From Mesorhizobium waimense (GTDB lineage Bacteria > Pseudomonadota > Alphaproteobacteria > Rhizobiales > Rhizobiaceae), in the NCBI RefSeq assembly GCF_003601975.1, contig NZ_QZWZ01000028.1:22605-86604 (forward strand): a stretch of 64,000 nt of DNA, in the 5' to 3' direction. Shown here one piece after another: positions 14,784 to 24,644 of the stretch. Position 1 is the stretch's first letter. Every line of letters starts with the position of its first letter. The translations under genes and the position numbers were made by a program. The notes beneath the pieces were generated by a model that was given only the letters and a program-made list of their open reading frames with translations, was not told where the DNA came from and ran no database searches.

Positions 14784-17201
14784 ATGGATACACATGCCCG
14801 CGTGGTGGTGATCGGCGGTGGGATAACTGGCTGCGCCATCCTCTATCATCTTGCCAAAAAGGGCTGGAAGGATGTGGTGCTGCTGGAGCGTTCGGAACTC
14901 ACCTCCGGCTCGACCTGGCATGCGGCCGGCAATTTGTTTTCGCTGACCAGGCCGTCCAACGCCCAGCGGCTGCAGGTCTATACAATCAACCTCTATCCGG
15001 AAATCGAGCGGGAAAGCGGACAGCCCGTCGGCTACCATCCAACCGGCGGCATGCATCTGGCGGCGTCCGACGACGAGGTGACGACGCTTGCCATCGCTCG
15101 TGCGCGGGCCCGCCGCAACGGTGTCGAGGCCGAATGGATCACCTTCGAGGAGGCAAAAGATCGTGCGCCGGTCCTTGATACGAAGAGCCTTAAGGCGGTG
15201 CTGTGGGAGCCGATCAAGGGCCATGTCGATCCATCCTCGGCGACCAATGCTTTCGCTGCCGCGGCCCGCAAACTCGGCGCCAAAATCCACCGCCACACAC
15301 CGGTGATCGCGACGACGCCGCGCGCCGATGGCGGGTGGGATGTCGAGACGCCGGGCGGCACCATCCATGCCGATGTCGTCGTCAATGCCGCCGGCCTGTG
15401 GGCGCGCGAGGTCGGCGTGCTGGCCGGCATCAAGTTGCCGCTGCTGCCGGTGGAACATCATTACCTGATCACCGAAGCGATCCCCGAGATCGAGGCGATG
15501 GACCACGAACTGCCGACGATCGGCGAGAGCGAGGCCGGCTATTATTCGCGGCAGGAGGGCAAGGGCATTCTGCTCGGCGCCTATGAGACCACCTGCCACC
15601 ACTGGTCGTCCAACGGCACGCCGCTCGATTTCGGCCACGAGCTCCTGCCCAACGACCTGTCGCGGATGGATCACAATTTCGAAGTGGCGATGGACCGCAT
15701 GCCATGCCTCGGCGAGGCCGGCATCAAGCGCGTCATCAACGGGCCAATGATCTTCTCACCAGATCTTGGGCCCCTGCTCGGGCCGCATCCGGAGCTGAAG
15801 AACTATTTCTGCGCCTGCGGCGTCATGAGCGGCCTGAACCAGGGCGCCGGCATCGGCAAGGTGATTTCGGAATGGATCGTCGAGGGCGAGCCGGAGATGG
15901 ATGTGAACTTCTGGGACGTTGCCCGCTTCGGGCGCTGGGCCGGCAAGCGCTTCACCTTCGAGCGGACCAAATACTACTACGAGAACCGCCAGGAGCGTCC
16001 CTATCCGCATCTTGAATGCGCCGCTGGCCGTCCGGTCCGGACGTTCCCTGCCTATGCCGCGCAGAAAGCGAAGGGGGCGGTATTCGGGTTCAACAATGGC
16101 TGGGAACAACCGCTGTGGTTTGCACGGCCTGGCGACGAAAAGCGCGACATCTTCGGCTATGCCCGCCAGAACTGGTGGAACACGGTCGGCGAGGAGTGCC
16201 GGGCGGTGCGGACCGCCGCCGGGCTCTTCGAGATATCGACATTTGCCAAATACCGCATTTCCGGAGCTGCTGCCCAAGCGTGGCTGAGCCGGGTTCTCGG
16301 GGGACGAATTCCCCGAAAACCCGGCGTGGTTGCGCTGTCGCCGATGCTTTCCAAGAAGGGCCGCGTGATCGGCGATCTGACTGTGTCGAGGCTCGACGAC
16401 GAAAGTTTTCTCCTGCTCGGTGCAGGAACGATGCAGGGTCAGCATATGCGCTGGTTCTCCGAGCACGCACAGCCAGATGCCGTGATCGAAAACCAATCGG
16501 ACACCTGGGCCGGTATGATGCTCGCCGGACCCAATGCCCGCAAGATCCTGGCCAAGGTGACGCAAGAGGACGTATCGAACGCGGCCTTTCCGTTCCTGCG
16601 GGTCAAGCGCTTGGAACTTGAAGGCGCGACCGACGCTATCGTGCTGCGGGTCTCGTTCTCCGGCGAACTCGGCTACGAAATCTATGCACCTGCCATGTAT
16701 CAGGCCGGCCTTTACGAAGCGCTGCTCCGTGCCGGCGCCGATCTCGGCCTGGTGCCCGCCGGCAACAGAGCGCTGGCCAGCTTGCGCATCGAAAAAGCCT
16801 TCAAAAGCTGGGGGCTCGATCTCGCTCCCGACTATACGGTCATGGAAACAGGCATGGACCGTTTCGTCGACTGGAAGCGCAGTGGGTTCATTGGTGAGGA
16901 AGCCGCGCGCAGGCATCGCGAGCAAGGTGCGTCGGAGCACTTCGTCACCCTGGTCGTCGATGCCGGCGATGCCGACTGCTCTGGAGGCGAAGCGATCTTT
17001 CGCGATGGGGAATATGTCGGCTACGTGACCTCCGGTGCCTATGGCTATTGCGTCGGCGAGAGCCTCGCGCTCGGCTTTATCCGTCGGCACGCATTCGAGG
17101 CGGATGCCAGGGTTGAGATCGAAATCAACGGAAAGCATCTGCCTGCCAAGATCACAGAGGGTGCGCGTTTCGATCCAACCGGCGCCCGGATGCGGGGTTG
17201 A
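14784..17201 (+). CDS. FAD-dependent dehydrogenase with GcvT domains (dimethylglycine/sarcosine dehydrogenase type)
   Basis: An 805-residue two-part enzyme. The N-terminal half is a DAO-type flavoprotein (VVVIGGGITGCAILYHL at residues 7-23; SGSTWHAAGN, whose His is where relatives bind FAD covalently). From about residue 425 a GcvT-like tetrahydrofolate-binding aminomethyltransferase follows (AAGLFEISTFAKYRISG; ENQSDTWAGMMLAGPNARKI; SFSGELGYEIY; GNRALASLRIEKAFKSWG). Such enzymes demethylate dimethylglycine, sarcosine or related N-methyl compounds and hand the one-carbon unit to tetrahydrofolate. It lies 52 bases after the MttB-like gene, so stepwise removal of N-methyl groups from one substrate is likely. 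Confidence 0.9.
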   Translation: MDTHARVVVIGGGITGCAILYHLAKKGWKDVVLLERSELTSGSTWHAAGNLFSLTRPSNAQRLQVYTINLYPEIERESGQPVGYHPTGGMHLAASDDEVTTLAIARARARRNGVEAEWITFEEAKDRAPVLDTKSLKAVLWEPIKGHVDPSSATNAFAAAARKLGAKIHRHTPVIATTPRADGGWDVETPGGTIHADVVVNAAGLWAREVGVLAGIKLPLLPVEHHYLITEAIPEIEAMDHELPTIGESEAGYYSRQEGKGILLGAYETTCHHWSSNGTPLDFGHELLPNDLSRMDHNFEVAMDRMPCLGEAGIKRVINGPMIFSPDLGPLLGPHPELKNYFCACGVMSGLNQGAGIGKVISEWIVEGEPEMDVNFWDVARFGRWAGKRFTFERTKYYYENRQERPYPHLECAAGRPVRTFPAYAAQKAKGAVFGFNNGWEQPLWFARPGDEKRDIFGYARQNWWNTVGEECRAVRTAAGLFEISTFAKYRISGAAAQAWLSRVLGGRIPRKPGVVALSPMLSKKGRVIGDLTVSRLDDESFLLLGAGTMQGQHMRWFSEHAQPDAVIENQSDTWAGMMLAGPNARKILAKVTQEDVSNAAFPFLRVKRLELEGATDAIVLRVSFSGELGYEIYAPAMYQAGLYEALLRAGADLGLVPAGNRALASLRIEKAFKSWGLDLAPDYTVMETGMDRFVDWKRSGFIGEEAARRHREQGASEHFVTLVVDAGDADCSGGEAIFRDGEYVGYVTSGAYGYCVGESLALGFIRRHAFEADARVEIEINGKHLPAKITEGARFDPTGARMRG

Positions 17202-17352
17202 GATGGCGATCCGGAGCCGCGGCTTCGACGCGCGATTTGTCGATCGTCTTCGCACAGTGCTCGGCGTTTGAGGGACGCGCGCGTCCGCACGGCCAACGGG
17301 TAAAGGGCGCCCGACAGGGCTACCTCAGAAGGAAATTGGAGCAGCGCCGTAT

Positions 17353-18603
17353 ATGATAACCAGCAGTGTCCTTGGCCGGTTTCGCCCGTCGCCTATTGCC
17401 GGCATATTTTCAACCGTTGAACGCTTGCGACGCGAAGGCCGCGATCTTCTGGATTTTTCGATCGGGGAACCTGATTTCGACACGCCCTCCCACATCCGCG
17501 AAGCGGGCATGTCGGCTATAGAACGGGGGCAGACGCGTTACACGCCAATCGACGGCAGCATCGACCTGAAAAGGGCAATCCGCAGAAAGTTCCTGGTCGA
17601 AAACGGTCTGGACTATCCGATCGATCATATTGTTGCCGGCATGGGTGCCAAGCCGTTGCTCGCCTCAGCTGTGCAGGCGGTTCTGTCTCCTGGCGACGAA
17701 GCAATTGTCTCGACACCATGCTGGCCTTCACATGTCGGCATGATCGAGTTGGCGGGCGGACATGCCGTCAAGGTCGTGACCAGCATCGACAGCGGATTCA
17801 AGATGACGGCTTCGCAGCTTGATGGTGCCATCAATCCGAGGACCCGGCTGGTGATTCTTTGCTCGCCGTCGAACCCGACAGGCGCGGTTTATAGCGAGAC
17901 AGAGTTGCGTGAGTTAGCCGAAGTACTGCTTCGCCATCCCCAGGTCGCCATTCTCTCGGATGACCTTTACGAGCATATTCTTTTCGACGGTACGCCCTTT
18001 CACACGATCGCTGCGATCGAACCACGACTGTTCAATCGCACCATGACCGTCAATGGACTGTCCAAAGCCTATGCAATGACCGGTTGGCGTATCGGCTTCG
18101 CCGGAGGCCCGCTCGCATGGGTCAATGGCGTTCGTCAGATCTACAGCCAATGTAGCGGTGGACTCTGCTCGATCAGCCAGGCGACCGCGATCGCTGCGCT
18201 GGAAGGGCCCAAGGACTTCCTCGCCGATCGGGCCTCGCGGTACCAGAGCCGGCGCGACCTGACCCTCCAGGCCCTTGGGGCAGCAAATGGATTGAGAATT
18301 ATGAAACCGCGAGGGGCATTCTACCTGATGCCCGAATGCAGTGGGCTCATTGGGACGAGGCGATCCAACGGCGAGATGATCACTTCGTCTGGCGATTTCG
18401 CCCGTTACCTCTTGGAGGATTGGAGTGTCGTGGTTGTGCCGGGCGAAGGGTTCGAATGCGGCCCATATTTTCGCATCTCGATCGCGACTTCGGAGGCAAA
18501 TTTGACACTCGGGATGCGTCTCATCGCAGAGGCCAGTCGCGTTCTTGCCGACACGACAGGGCAGATACAATTGCGGACGTCACAGACATCATCGGTGGGC
18601 TAA
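17353..18603 (+). CDS. class I/II pyridoxal-phosphate aminotransferase
   Basis: A 416-residue fold-type I aminotransferase of the aspartate/aromatic group. Typical blocks are DFSIGEPDFDTPSHIREAG, GMGAKPLLASAVQAVLSPGD, LVILCSPSNPTGAVYSE and the Schiff-base lysine in NGLSKAYAMTGWRIGF (about residue 238). The late Arg that binds the substrate carboxylate lies in FRISIATS. It follows the methylamine-type genes and would supply or remove an amino group in the same pathway. Donor and acceptor cannot be inferred. It carries an extra C-terminal tail of about 20 residues overlapping the leader of the LysR gene. Confidence 0.88.
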   Translation: MITSSVLGRFRPSPIAGIFSTVERLRREGRDLLDFSIGEPDFDTPSHIREAGMSAIERGQTRYTPIDGSIDLKRAIRRKFLVENGLDYPIDHIVAGMGAKPLLASAVQAVLSPGDEAIVSTPCWPSHVGMIELAGGHAVKVVTSIDSGFKMTASQLDGAINPRTRLVILCSPSNPTGAVYSETELRELAEVLLRHPQVAILSDDLYEHILFDGTPFHTIAAIEPRLFNRTMTVNGLSKAYAMTGWRIGFAGGPLAWVNGVRQIYSQCSGGLCSISQATAIAALEGPKDFLADRASRYQSRRDLTLQALGAANGLRIMKPRGAFYLMPECSGLIGTRRSNGEMITSSGDFARYLLEDWSVVVVPGEGFECGPYFRISIATSEANLTLGMRLIAEASRVLADTTGQIQLRTSQTSSVG

Positions 18604-18724
18604 GCTTGCCTGGCGCCCGGCGCTCTCCCATCCAGCGTTCATTCTTCCGCTATCCCCACAAAGCGCCTATGTATTCTGCAAAAGCGCCGCCGACGGTCGC
18701 GCCCGGTGGGTAGGAGTTACAGAA

Positions 18725-19624
18725 ATGGCGAGGCGTTTACCTCCGTTTGCCGCGCTGCGGGCGTTCGAGGCCGCCGCACGCGCCGGCAGCCTGGCCGACG
18801 CAGCTGAAGAGCTGCTGATTTCAAGCTCGGCGGTCAGCCACCAGATCAAGTCGCTGGAGACCTTCGTCAGCGCCAGGCTCTTTGTGCGCGAACAGACCGG
18901 CCTGAAGCTCACTGAAATCGGCGAAAAATATCTCGAGGGACTGGGCGACGCCCTCGACCGGATCGAGGCCAGCACGCTGTCTGTCATGCAGAACACCAAG
19001 AATGGCGGCTTGACCATCCATCTTTTTCAATCGCTGGCGCAGATGTGGCTGATCCCGCACCTGGACGATTTCCTGTCGGCCAACCCCGAGATTTCGGTCA
19101 AGCTGATCACCAAGCCGGACGATATTGAATTCTCCGGTTCCAGCATCGACATCGACATCCGCTATGGCATGACGGCGCCTGAAGAGCACACTTGCGAGAA
19201 GCTGATTGACGAGGTGATCGCGCCAGTCGTGTCGCCGGACTATCTGCGCCATAACGGCCCAATCGAGACGCCTGAGGATCTGCTCGGGCGGCGGCTGATC
19301 GGTTGCGATTACGTGCCGCACGAATGGGATTTCTGGTTTGAGAAGATGGGCGTGCAGGACTCGAACCAGACGCCGAAACTGATGTTCGATTCCCGTTCGC
19401 ACGCTTTGCTCGCCGCCAGTGAGGGAATGGGTGTGGCGATGAACCGGCGACCTTATGGTGATATTCTGTTGAAGCGAGGCTCGTTGATCACACCCTTTGC
19501 CGGCGAGGTTAGAACCGGCGGCGCCTACTACTTCATTGCGCCGAAACGCTCGGCGGGGCTCGCCCGCGTCAAGCATTTCAGGGCTTGGCTACTGTCGCTC
19601 TGCACTGGACTTGGAGCCGAATAG
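18725..19624 (+). CDS. LysR-family regulator, GcvA-like
   Basis: About 299 residues from the ATG at 18725 behind TAGGAG. The start MARRLPPFAALRAFEAAARA and the HTH around ISSSAVSHQIKSLE are characteristic of the GcvA branch of LysR regulators. The effector domain continues to the end (HLDDFLSANPEISVKLIT, SHALLAASEGMGVAM). It lies inside the gene row 13211-22804 in the same direction. A branch named for glycine cleavage control next to GcvT-domain and demethylating enzymes is suggestive, but the target is inference. An open frame starting at 18545 overlaps the aminotransferase end and is not needed. Confidence 0.9.
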   Translation: MARRLPPFAALRAFEAAARAGSLADAAEELLISSSAVSHQIKSLETFVSARLFVREQTGLKLTEIGEKYLEGLGDALDRIEASTLSVMQNTKNGGLTIHLFQSLAQMWLIPHLDDFLSANPEISVKLITKPDDIEFSGSSIDIDIRYGMTAPEEHTCEKLIDEVIAPVVSPDYLRHNGPIETPEDLLGRRLIGCDYVPHEWDFWFEKMGVQDSNQTPKLMFDSRSHALLAASEGMGVAMNRRPYGDILLKRGSLITPFAGEVRTGGAYYFIAPKRSAGLARVKHFRAWLLSLCTGLGAE

Positions 19625-19734
19625 GACGCCGGTGTTGGCGTTTGTTGCCGGACGAAATCAATTCATCGGCGCCGAAATTTTATTCGATTGAGACGCCGGG
19701 GACGCACCCCTACGGTCCGCGAAAAGGCGGGACA

Positions 19735-21414
19735 ATGGTGCGAGACGGCGGTCGAATTCTGATAAACGCGCTCCTGCAAAACGGCTGCAAGGCCGTCTTC
19801 GGGGTGCCCGGCGAAAGCTATCTGCCGGCGCTCGATGCGCTGTGGGAAGACGCCAACTCCATCCGCTATGTCACCTGCCGGCATGAAGGCGGCGCCAGCT
19901 TCATGGCGGCCGCCCATGCCGATGCGACCGGCGAACCCGGTGTGTGTTTCGTCACCCGTGGCCCTGGCGCGATGAATGCGTCAATCGGACTGCACGCCGC
20001 CTATCAGGGGTCGACGCCGCTCATCCTTCTTGTCGGTCAGATCACCTCGGCACATCGCGATCGAGAGGCCTTCCAGGAAATCGACTATCGCCAAGTCTTC
20101 GGGCCGATGACGAAATGGGTGGCCGAAATCGATCATCCCTCACGCATTCCCGAATATCTCAACCGGGCGTGGCGAACGGCAATGTCCGGCCGGCCCGGCC
20201 CGGTGGTGCTGGTGTTGCCGGAAGATGTGCTGAAGGCGCAGAGCGACATCGCCGACTTGAAGCCGGCAATTCTGACGCCGGTCGCGCCGCTGGCGTCCGA
20301 CATGGCTGGCATCGAGCTGATGCTAGCGCGATCCGAGCGGCCGCTGCTGCTGCTCGGCGGCGCCAACTGGACACGCGCCGGCCACGCCGCCATCATCGCC
20401 GCCGCCGAACGCCTTTCCGTCCCAGTCGCCGTCGGCTTTCGTCGGCAAGGCCTGTTTCCCAACGACGACCGGAACTACATCGGCAATCTCGGCTTCGGCG
20501 GCGCTCCGATGCCCAACGATATTTGCCGCGAAGCCGACCTGATCATCGCTGTTGGCAGCCGGCTGGGTGACGGTACCACGCTGAAGTTTTCCCTGATCGC
20601 GCCGGTGCCGCATTGTTCGCTTGTCCATGTGCATCCGGGCGCTGAAGAACTCGGCAGGCTCTATCAGGCCAATCTGCTGGTGCAGTCCGACCCCAATGCC
20701 TTCGCTGCCGCCCTGGCCGCGCTGACACCAAGCAATGCAAGCACAAGACACGCCGCGTTTTGTGCCTCGGCACGCCGCCGCTACGAAACAATGCTTGAGC
20801 TCGCTCCGCAGCCGGGACCGGTCGACATGGGGGCGGTGATGCGCTTTCTGAGCAAGCGGCTGCCGGCCGATGCCTTTATGACCACCGGCGCAGGCAATGC
20901 CTCGGACTGGCCCAACATCCATTTCAGCTATCGGCGTTTTCGCGGCGGACTGGCGCCGGTGTGTGGCGCCATGGGATTTGGCGTGCCGGCGGCGGTTGCC
21001 GCCAAGATCGCCGACCCCGACGCGCCGGCCGTCTACATCGGCGGCGACGGCGATTTCCTGATGAACGGCCAGGAATTCGCGACCGCGATCCAGTACGGCC
21101 TCGATCCGATCTTCATCATCGTCGACAACCAGTCCTACGGCACCATCCGGATGCATCAGGAACGCGCCTTTCCAGGCCGCAATTCCGGCACGGGGCTCAC
21201 CAACCCGGACTTCGCCACCGTGGCGATCGGCTATGGCGGCCATGGAGAAACGGTCGAGACCACAGACGATTTCGCGCCCGCCTTCGAACGCGCCATGGCG
21301 AGCGGCAAGGCGGCGATCATCCATATCAAGGTCGGCCCCGACCATCTTGGGCCGAACATGACTGTGTCTGCCCTAAACAGCCGGCGCACCGTCAGGCAGC
21401 GGCTGTCGAATTGA
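19735..21414 (+). CDS. thiamine-pyrophosphate-dependent enzyme, acetolactate-synthase-like
   Basis: A 559-residue ThDP enzyme from the ATG at 19735. Three domains are in the usual order: pyrimidine-binding (GCKAVFGVPGESYLPALDAL, with the catalytic Glu), central (about 190-330), and pyrophosphate-binding with the GDGDF...N motif (IGGDGDFLMNGQEFATAI). It is about the size of large acetolactate synthase subunits, but no small regulatory subunit gene is near, and it lies in a catabolic row. Oxalyl-CoA decarboxylase-, Xsc- or benzoylformate decarboxylase-like roles are all possible. I would expect it to decarboxylate or cleave a 2-oxo acid, perhaps the product of the aminotransferase at 17353. Confidence 0.85.
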   Translation: MVRDGGRILINALLQNGCKAVFGVPGESYLPALDALWEDANSIRYVTCRHEGGASFMAAAHADATGEPGVCFVTRGPGAMNASIGLHAAYQGSTPLILLVGQITSAHRDREAFQEIDYRQVFGPMTKWVAEIDHPSRIPEYLNRAWRTAMSGRPGPVVLVLPEDVLKAQSDIADLKPAILTPVAPLASDMAGIELMLARSERPLLLLGGANWTRAGHAAIIAAAERLSVPVAVGFRRQGLFPNDDRNYIGNLGFGGAPMPNDICREADLIIAVGSRLGDGTTLKFSLIAPVPHCSLVHVHPGAEELGRLYQANLLVQSDPNAFAAALAALTPSNASTRHAAFCASARRRYETMLELAPQPGPVDMGAVMRFLSKRLPADAFMTTGAGNASDWPNIHFSYRRFRGGLAPVCGAMGFGVPAAVAAKIADPDAPAVYIGGDGDFLMNGQEFATAIQYGLDPIFIIVDNQSYGTIRMHQERAFPGRNSGTGLTNPDFATVAIGYGGHGETVETTDDFAPAFERAMASGKAAIIHIKVGPDHLGPNMTVSALNSRRTVRQRLSN

Positions 21415-21433
21415 ACCTGGGAGAGGATACAGC

Positions 21434-22804
21434 GTGATCAGTTTTTCAAAGTTTGCCGGCAGCCTGACCTACGATGCCATTCCTGAAGAGGTACGAGCCA
21501 TCCTGAGGCGCAGCTTCGCCGATACGCTCTGCGTGGCGGCGGTGGGCTCGACCACTGAAATCTCATCGATCACCAAAAAGATCGCCGATCGATTGTGGCG
21601 TTCGTCGCCCGAGGCAGGTGCTGCGCGCATGATCTTCGATGGGCGGCCGGTCAGCCCGGCGGGAGCCGCTTTCGCCGGCGCTTTCACCGTCGATTCCATC
21701 GATGGACATGACACCACCAGCGCGTGCAAGGGCCACGCCGGCTCGGCGGTGTTTCCGGCATTGCTGGCCGTTGCGGATTCGCTCAAGGCATCGGGCGTCG
21801 TACTCTCCGGCGAGGACTTCATGGTGGCGCTGGCCGTCGCTTACGAGATCTCCTATCGCGCCGGGCTGACGCTGCACGGCACCGTACCCGACTATCACAC
21901 CTCAGGAGCTTGGACCGCAGTCGGGGTGGCAGCCGGCGTGTCTCGCCTGCTGGGCCTCAGCCAGGAACAGACGCGCCATGCCGCCGGCATCGCCGAATAC
22001 CATGGCCCGCGCAGCCAGATGATGCGCTGCATCGACTTCCCGACCATGTTGCGCGACGGCGTTGGCTGGGGGGCGCCTTCGGGGGTCATGGCAGCCTATA
22101 TGGCGGAACTCGGCTTCACCGGTGCCCCGGCAATCACCGCCGAAGGGCAAACCGCGGAGCCTTGGTGGCACGATCTCGGCCAGGCATGGCGCGTCGCTGA
22201 AGACACCTCGTACAAACCCTATCCGGTGTGCCGCTGGGCGCATCCATCGATCGATGCCGCGCGCGACCTGATGCGCGACAATGGGCTTTCCAGCAAGGAC
22301 ATCACCCGCGTCCGTATCCAGACCTTCCACTATGCCGTCCGGCTTGCCGGCCACAATCCCAGGACGCTGGACGAGATGAGCTATTCGATCGCCTTCCCGG
22401 TAGCGACGATGGTCGTGCGCGGCAAGATAGGGCCGCAGGAGCTTCTGCCCGAGGTGTTGCAGGACGAAGAAATCCGCCGCATTTCCAACGCCACAGAACT
22501 GGTCGAAACCGAGCACTACACCCGCATCAGCGTGGGCAAGCGCTGGGCCGACGTGACGCTTTACCTCAGGGATGGTCGCAAGATCATGTCCGAGCCGCGC
22601 ACGCCGAAAGGCGACCTCGACAATCCGATGAGCGCGGAAGAATTCCATAGCAAATATGCCAACTTTACCGATGGTCTGGTCGGCAAGGGTCGGGCGGTTG
22701 ACATGGAGGCGATGGCACTGTCATTCGACGATCTGGATAGCAAACTACTCGGCTCTCTGATCGACCTGATCGTTGCGCCGCTCGACGTTGGCCACCGGCA
22801 GTGA
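21434..22804 (+). CDS. MmgE/PrpD-family protein
   Basis: A 456-residue protein of the MmgE/PrpD family (2-methylcitrate dehydratase, immune-responsive gene 1/cis-aconitate decarboxylase, iminodisuccinate epimerase relatives). The start is GTG behind GAGAGGAT, 20 bases after the TPP gene. Family blocks are VDSIDGHDTTSACKGHAGSA, GLSQEQTRHAAGIAEYHGPR, KPYPVCRWAHPSIDAARDL and DEMSYSIAFPVA. The family does not define one reaction. Here it probably acts on a carboxylated intermediate of the 13-24 kb pathway. Confidence 0.87.
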   Translation: MISFSKFAGSLTYDAIPEEVRAILRRSFADTLCVAAVGSTTEISSITKKIADRLWRSSPEAGAARMIFDGRPVSPAGAAFAGAFTVDSIDGHDTTSACKGHAGSAVFPALLAVADSLKASGVVLSGEDFMVALAVAYEISYRAGLTLHGTVPDYHTSGAWTAVGVAAGVSRLLGLSQEQTRHAAGIAEYHGPRSQMMRCIDFPTMLRDGVGWGAPSGVMAAYMAELGFTGAPAITAEGQTAEPWWHDLGQAWRVAEDTSYKPYPVCRWAHPSIDAARDLMRDNGLSSKDITRVRIQTFHYAVRLAGHNPRTLDEMSYSIAFPVATMVVRGKIGPQELLPEVLQDEEIRRISNATELVETEHYTRISVGKRWADVTLYLRDGRKIMSEPRTPKGDLDNPMSAEEFHSKYANFTDGLVGKGRAVDMEAMALSFDDLDSKLLGSLIDLIVAPLDVGHRQ

Positions 22805-22957
22805 CCTGCGTGGCCTCAATCCTTGTGCCACCGGAATTATTCTCATATCGCGCTGAATGCTTTTCGATCCCATCGCGCCGGCCAACCTTTACGATGAGCC
22901 GTGAGAGCCGCTGAAATCAACAGCGCGTGAGGGAACGGAAACCAGTGGGAGAAGTCA

Positions 22958-24610
22958 ATGAAGATGATCAAGGACAATGGCGATCGCATTCCTGATTTTG
23001 TGACGACGATGGCCGAGAGCGCCAGGTCAGGTGCGGTCGACCGTCGCGAGTTCCTGGCGATTGCCAGCACTTTCGGCGCCACGACCGTCGCCGCCTATGC
23101 TCTGCTTGGCCTCGCCGCACCGACCGTTGCGCGGGCCGATGAGCCGAAAAAGGGCGGCGTGCTGAAAGTCGCCACCAGCGTCAAGGAGCAGAAGGACCCA
23201 AGGACCTACGACTGGTCCGAAATGGCCAATGTCGCACGCCAGACGCTTGAACCACTGGTCAAATACACCAACGAATTCACCTTCAAGCCGATCCTGCTTG
23301 AAAGCTGGGAGATCAACGACGACGCCACCGAATACACGTTGAAGGTCCGCCAGGGCGTCAAATGGAATAATGGCGATGACTTCAACGCAGATGACGTGGT
23401 CTTCAACCTGACGCGCTGGTGCGACAAGGCGGCCGAGGGCAATTCGATGGCGGCGCGCATGGGCGCGCTCATCGATGCCAAGACCGGCAAGCCGCGCGAC
23501 GGTGCCATCAACAAGGTCGATGCCTACACCATCAAGCTCAAGCTGCCGGAACCCGACATCTCGATCATTACCGGCTTCTCCGACTATCCGGCGCTGATCG
23601 TGCATCGCGACTACGAAAAGATGGGGAGCAATTTCATCGCCCACCCGATCGGCACCGGACCTTTCGAACTGGTGTCCTACGATGTCGGTTCGAAAGTCGT
23701 GCTGAAGCGCCGGGTGAACGGCAAATGGTGGGGCGGCGAGGCCCACCTCGACGGCATCGAATTCATCGACTACGGCACGGATTCGAACGCCATGATCAGC
23801 GCTTTCGAATCCGGCGAGGTCAACACCAACTACGAGACCACCGCCGACTATGTCGACATTCTCGACAAGATGGGGCTGGTCAAGCATGAGGTGGTGACGG
23901 CCAACACCATCGTGGCGCGCACCAATATCGGCCACAAGCCTTATGACGACCAGCGAGTGCGCCAGGCGATCCAGATGGCCGTCGACAACGCCGTCGTCCT
24001 CAAGCTCGGCTATGGTGATGCCGGCATCCTTGGCGAAAATCACCATGTCTGCAAGATCCATCCCGAATATGCCGAACTGCCCAAGGTCAGCCGCGACACG
24101 GCCAAGGCCAAGGCGCTGATGACGGAAGCCGGCCAAATGGAGTTCGAGCATGAACTGATCGGCCTTGACCAGGACTGGCACAAGAACACCGCCGATTCCA
24201 TCGCCGCGCAGCTTCGCGAGGCCGGCTTCAAGGTCAAGCGCACGGTGCTGCCCGGTTCGACATTCTGGAACGACTGGACGAAATACCCGTTCTCGATGAC
24301 CAACTGGAACATGCGGCCGCTCGGTGTGCAGGTCATCGCGCTTGCCTATCGCACAGGCGAATCGTGGAACGAGTCCGCCTATTCCAACAAGGAACTCGAC
24401 GAGAAGATCGGCAAGGCGTTGACCGTTGCCGATGTCGACAAACGGCGCGAATTGATGGTCGACATCGAGACAATCCTGCAGGGCTCGGGTGTCATCATCC
24501 AGCCCTACTGGCGCAAGATCTTCAACCACTCGACAAAGTCGGTGAAAAACTACGGCATCCATCCGACCTTCGAGCAGAATTTCGAGGATGTCTGGTTGGA
24601 CGAAGCGTGA
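22958..24610 (+). CDS. family 5 ABC solute-binding protein (peptide/opine type), orphan
   Basis: A 550-residue DppA/OppA-type solute-binding protein, started at an ATG behind GTGGGAGAAG. The N-terminal VDRREFLAIASTFGATTVA, with a long hydrophobic stretch and ARADE cleavage region, is a Tat-like signal. The body is typical of family 5 (EINDDATEYTLKVRQGVKW, NGDDFNADDVVFNLTRWCD, HPIGTGPFELVSYDVGSKV). Tat export of such binding proteins is common in rhizobia. No dipeptide-type permease or ATPase follows; the next gene converges from the other strand. It probably delivers the substrate of the 13-23 kb catabolic genes through a transporter encoded elsewhere. Confidence 0.87.
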   Translation: MKMIKDNGDRIPDFVTTMAESARSGAVDRREFLAIASTFGATTVAAYALLGLAAPTVARADEPKKGGVLKVATSVKEQKDPRTYDWSEMANVARQTLEPLVKYTNEFTFKPILLESWEINDDATEYTLKVRQGVKWNNGDDFNADDVVFNLTRWCDKAAEGNSMAARMGALIDAKTGKPRDGAINKVDAYTIKLKLPEPDISIITGFSDYPALIVHRDYEKMGSNFIAHPIGTGPFELVSYDVGSKVVLKRRVNGKWWGGEAHLDGIEFIDYGTDSNAMISAFESGEVNTNYETTADYVDILDKMGLVKHEVVTANTIVARTNIGHKPYDDQRVRQAIQMAVDNAVVLKLGYGDAGILGENHHVCKIHPEYAELPKVSRDTAKAKALMTEAGQMEFEHELIGLDQDWHKNTADSIAAQLREAGFKVKRTVLPGSTFWNDWTKYPFSMTNWNMRPLGVQVIALAYRTGESWNESAYSNKELDEKIGKALTVADVDKRRELMVDIETILQGSGVIIQPYWRKIFNHSTKSVKNYGIHPTFEQNFEDVWLDEA

Positions 24611-24625
24611 TTGTAAAGCAACGGA

Positions 24626-24644
24626 AGGCGGCTTCACGCCGCCT
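24626..24644 (+). terminator. stem-loop after the family 5 solute-binding gene
   Basis: AGGCGGC and GCCGCCT pair around a 5-base loop, 16 bases after the stop at 24610. No T-run follows. It lies between two convergent genes and could end transcription or protect the mRNA. Confidence 0.45.
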
